This document shows positions 52,232 to 54,836 of a DNA stretch of 54,836 nt, in pieces. Under the pieces are notes generated by a model. It saw nothing but the letters and a program-made list of their open reading frames with translations, made no database searches and was not told where the DNA came from. Position 1 is the first letter of the stretch, and each line of letters starts with the position of its first letter. A program made the translations under genes and the position numbers. The stretch comes from an uncultured Colwellia sp. GTDB taxonomy: Bacteria > Pseudomonadota > Gammaproteobacteria > Enterobacterales > Alteromonadaceae. The stretch covers positions 1 to 54,836 of the forward strand of contig CAJXUN010000030.1 in NCBI GenBank assembly GCA_913061475.1. The letters run 5' to 3'.

Positions 52232-53251
52232 ATGGGTCCAGTCATGCTTGATGTGCAAGGCACATCATTGTCTCAAGAAGATAAAGAAATAATTCAACAC
52301 CCGCTAGTGGGGGGATTAATTCTTTTTACGAGAAATTACCAATCAGTCGAACAAATCACGCAATTATGTCAGCAGATCCGAATCGCGGCGAATAAGCCTA
52401 TGCTACTAGCTGTCGATCATGAAGGAGGACGTGTACAACGCTTTCGTGATGGGTTTTCATTGATCCCTGCAATGGGAAAAATATGGCAAATGGCAGAACA
52501 GAATTTAAGCCTAGCAAAAGAACTTGCCAAACAATGTGCGATATTAATGGCGTCGGAAGTACGTGCGGTAGGCATTGATATTAGCTTTGCGCCAGTGTTA
52601 GATATTAATAATATTAGTGATGTTATTGGTGATCGTGCTTTTCATCAAGAGCCTAGCCATGTCAGTGAGTTAGCCGAAGCTTTTATTAGTGGCTTACATC
52701 ATGTTGGCATGAAAGCGACTGGTAAGCACTTTCCAGGGCACGGCAGTGTCAAAGCCGACTCGCATATTGATCTTCCGATTGATATACGCTCTGAAAGTGA
52801 AATATTTAAACAAGATTTATTGCCTTTTAAACAACTTATCGACAAACGAAAAGTTGATGCCTTGATGCCTGCGCATATCATTTTCCCTGAAGTTGATCGC
52901 CAAGCAGTGGGCTTTTCTCGCTATTGGCTGCAAACTATTCTGCGTGAACAGTTAGCTTTTGACGGTGTTATTTTTAGTGATGATTTGTCGATGCAGGGCG
53001 CTGCTAGTGTTGGTGGCTATATTGAACGTGCTGAAGCTGCACAAAGTGCGGGCTGTGATATGTTATTACTGTGTAATAATCGTCAGGGCTGTGTTGAAGT
53101 ATTAGATGGTGCCAATATTGTTAACTCGGTAAAAAGTGCCACACGACTTGAAAAGTTGTTAAAACAACCTAACACGGGTGAAAACTGGTCAGCACTTACT
53201 ACCAATTATAATTGGCAAAAAGCCAGTGAATTTGTTAATCGCTATCGTTAA
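52232..53251 (+). CDS. nagZ: beta-N-acetylhexosaminidase NagZ
   Basis: A cytoplasmic GH3 glycosidase of 339 residues that removes N-acetylglucosamine from anhydromuropeptides during peptidoglycan recycling. Typical segments are the start MGPVMLDVQGTSL, DHEGGRVQRFR, KHFPGHG followed by the DSHIDLP catalytic dyad, and the nucleophile Asp in FSDDLSMQGA. Length matches E. coli NagZ (341). It follows the PsrA-like gene by 112 bp and may share its transcript. Confidence 0.96.
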   Translation: MGPVMLDVQGTSLSQEDKEIIQHPLVGGLILFTRNYQSVEQITQLCQQIRIAANKPMLLAVDHEGGRVQRFRDGFSLIPAMGKIWQMAEQNLSLAKELAKQCAILMASEVRAVGIDISFAPVLDINNISDVIGDRAFHQEPSHVSELAEAFISGLHHVGMKATGKHFPGHGSVKADSHIDLPIDIRSESEIFKQDLLPFKQLIDKRKVDALMPAHIIFPEVDRQAVGFSRYWLQTILREQLAFDGVIFSDDLSMQGAASVGGYIERAEAAQSAGCDMLLLCNNRQGCVEVLDGANIVNSVKSATRLEKLLKQPNTGENWSALTTNYNWQKASEFVNRYR

Positions 53252-53325
53252 TGCTTATCATCTACCATGCTCAGTTCAAATTAAAAAATAGCAAATCATA
53301 ATAATAAAAAATATTGGATCAACTG

Positions 53326-54702
53326 ATGAAATTATCAAAACAACTCTTTATTCCGTTGGCGCCTGTTTTAGCGGTAATGTTTTATTTTTTTCTACAAGCT
53401 GTAGGCATGGAAAGCAAAGCATCTATCGCTGCAGCGATTACATTATTGACTGTTATTTGGTGGGTAACTGAAGCGCTGCCTATTCCAGCAACGTCATTAG
53501 TGCCTTTTGCCCTGTTACCGCTTTTTGGTATTGTCGACCATAAAACGGTGGCGTCGTCGTTAGGTAGTCATGTGATTCTACTACTCATGGGGGCATTTAT
53601 GTTGTCAAAAGCCATCGAGAAAAGTGGCGCGCATGAACGTTTAGCCGTTTATATGGTGAGGTTGGTGGGCGTAACAAGTGGCAGGCGCATGGTATTTGGC
53701 TTTATGTTAGCGAGCGCATTTTTAAGTATGTGGATATCTAACACGGCGACTACCTTGATTATGCTGCCGATCGCATTAGCTATTTTAAAACATATTGACA
53801 ATAAAAACCTTAAAGTCGCCTTGATTCTAGGCATTGCCTATGCAGCAAGTGTGGGTGGTGTTGGCACACCAATTGGTACACCGCCTAACGTAATCTTTAT
53901 GGGAATTTATGAAGAGCAAACAGGCGTTGAATTTGGCTTTTTAGCGTGGATGAAGATTGGTATTCCAATTGTGGTACTCGCTATTCCAATTATCGCCTTT
54001 TGGCTTACGCGAAATGTTAAGCTTGAGCAAGAAGTGCACTTGCCTACCTTAGGTCAATGGCGTTCTGAGGAAAAAAGAACTTTGTGGGTGTTTGGTTTAA
54101 CCGCATTGGCATGGATCACCCGTCAAGAGCCTTTTGGTGGTTGGAGTGGTGTTTTAAACATAGAAATAGCTGGTGATAGTACCGTTGCCTTATTTGCTGT
54201 AGTGTTAATGTTTATTGTTCCTAATGGCAAAGGCTCGCGTTTATTGGATTGGGAGAGTGCTAAAACTATTCCTTGGGGAATGTTGTTGCTCTTTGCTGGA
54301 GGTATAGCCTTGGCTAAAGGTTTTGTTGCTTCTGGTTTAAGCGGCCTATTAGGCGAATGGTTAGCGTCATTTTCTAACCTACCTTTGGTGATTATGATTG
54401 TTACGATATGTTTAGTGGTGACCTATTTAACCGAAATAACCAGTAACACAGCAACCGCAACATTGTTAATGCCTATTTTGGCCGCAGCCGCTATTGCGTC
54501 AGGCTATGATCCAAAAGTTTTAATGGTACCGGCGGCAATATGTGCCAGCTGTGCTTTTATGTTACCCGTGGCGACAGCCCCTAATGCTATTGCATACGGT
54601 ACCGGTGAAATCGAAATTAAAGACATGGTGAGAGAAGGAGCGGTACTGAGCTTTATTATTGCCTGCTTAGTCGGCATTGTTTGTTACTTAGTGTTGATAT
54701 AG
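53326..54702 (+). CDS. DASS/SLC13-family sodium-coupled anion symporter
   Basis: An inner-membrane symporter of 458 residues with about eleven helices plus two hairpins. Both sodium/substrate signature motifs are present: WISNTATTLIMLPIA and ITSNTATATLLMPIL. Relatives such as VcINDY carry C4-dicarboxylates; sulfate or citrate are other known substrates, so the exact anion is open. The ATG at 53326 is preferred; TTGGA lies about seven bases before it, and an in-frame TTG at 53314 is the alternative. Confidence 0.92.
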   Translation: MKLSKQLFIPLAPVLAVMFYFFLQAVGMESKASIAAAITLLTVIWWVTEALPIPATSLVPFALLPLFGIVDHKTVASSLGSHVILLLMGAFMLSKAIEKSGAHERLAVYMVRLVGVTSGRRMVFGFMLASAFLSMWISNTATTLIMLPIALAILKHIDNKNLKVALILGIAYAASVGGVGTPIGTPPNVIFMGIYEEQTGVEFGFLAWMKIGIPIVVLAIPIIAFWLTRNVKLEQEVHLPTLGQWRSEEKRTLWVFGLTALAWITRQEPFGGWSGVLNIEIAGDSTVALFAVVLMFIVPNGKGSRLLDWESAKTIPWGMLLLFAGGIALAKGFVASGLSGLLGEWLASFSNLPLVIMIVTICLVVTYLTEITSNTATATLLMPILAAAAIASGYDPKVLMVPAAICASCAFMLPVATAPNAIAYGTGEIEIKDMVREGAVLSFIIACLVGIVCYLVLI

Positions 54703-54803
54703 CCCCAGAGAGCGGCTTAGTTTACTTGTGAATTCGACGGTAAAGTGCTGCTATTAGGCGCTGATATTAAATAATAATAGTTAACCTGAACTCTGGATAA
54801 GCT

Positions 54804-54836
54804 ATGTCCGTCAATGCCACGATTTTTGCTCGTATC
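54804..54836 (+). CDS. possible start of a further gene (partial)
   Basis: An ATG at 54804, preceded by TGGA, opens a frame MSVNATIFARI that runs off the window end. Only eleven codons are visible, so neither function nor coding status can be judged. Confidence 0.3.
   Translation, partial: MSVNATIFARI

Overview
This AT-rich window looks like chromosome of a marine gammaproteobacterium of the Alteromonadales, most like Colwelliaceae (Colwellia or Thalassotalea type). That placement is an inference from gene content: paired secreted subtilases, an S46 dipeptidyl peptidase, a TonB receptor beside a TPR-sulfotransferase, an ArsJ arsenic operon and intergenic hairpin repeats after an rRNA operon. 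No tRNA, CRISPR array or intact insertion sequence was seen.

Layout. 1-800: probable tail of a 5S rRNA, its terminator, and non-coding repeat remnants. 800-6060: orphan exbD, S46 peptidase, diguanylate cyclase, and bluB under a cobalamin riboswitch. 6200-17300: two divergent S8 proteases, the second with five C-terminal GLLWK repeats, then a beta-propeller sensor with a degenerate GGDEF domain, convergent with a hybrid kinase-receiver-AraC protein. 17460-21030: YgjP-like metallopeptidase, pgi, LysR regulator. 21050-25930: TetR regulator divergent from an RND efflux pair, with a perfect operator palindrome between them.

26066-30585: a bufferin-type operon on the minus strand (YHS protein, thioredoxin, BufA-like DUF2282 peptide, BufB-like DUF692 enzyme, BufC-like DUF2063 protein, DoxX), divergent from an AraC regulator. 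Two 11-bp direct repeats 21 bp apart lie between them. 30800-31890: SnoaL-like protein and a lipoprotein gene broken by one in-frame stop. 32011-36395: arsenic operon of an ArsC-ArsR fusion, Acr3, GAPDH and ArsJ, behind a perfect 17-bp inverted repeat.

36470-41110: racemase, lipoprotein, DUF4386 protein, small membrane protein, an Nramp-like transporter without the canonical metal motifs, and a DUF1707 protein. 41318-48780: TPR-sulfotransferase, TonB-dependent receptor, BCCT transporter, MarR regulator. 49014-54702: M2 peptidyl-dipeptidase, PsrA-like TetR regulator, nagZ, SLC13-type anion symporter; a further gene may begin at 54804.

The most notable signal is between the M2 peptidase and the PsrA-like gene. 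Two tandem, diverged copies of a minus-strand module each carry a conserved upstream element, a TATTAT box, a stem-loop, a second stem-loop with a pyrimidine loop complementary to Shine-Dalgarno sequence, and an intrinsic terminator. Compensatory changes between the copies keep the stems paired. I read this as an undescribed pair of small RNAs.
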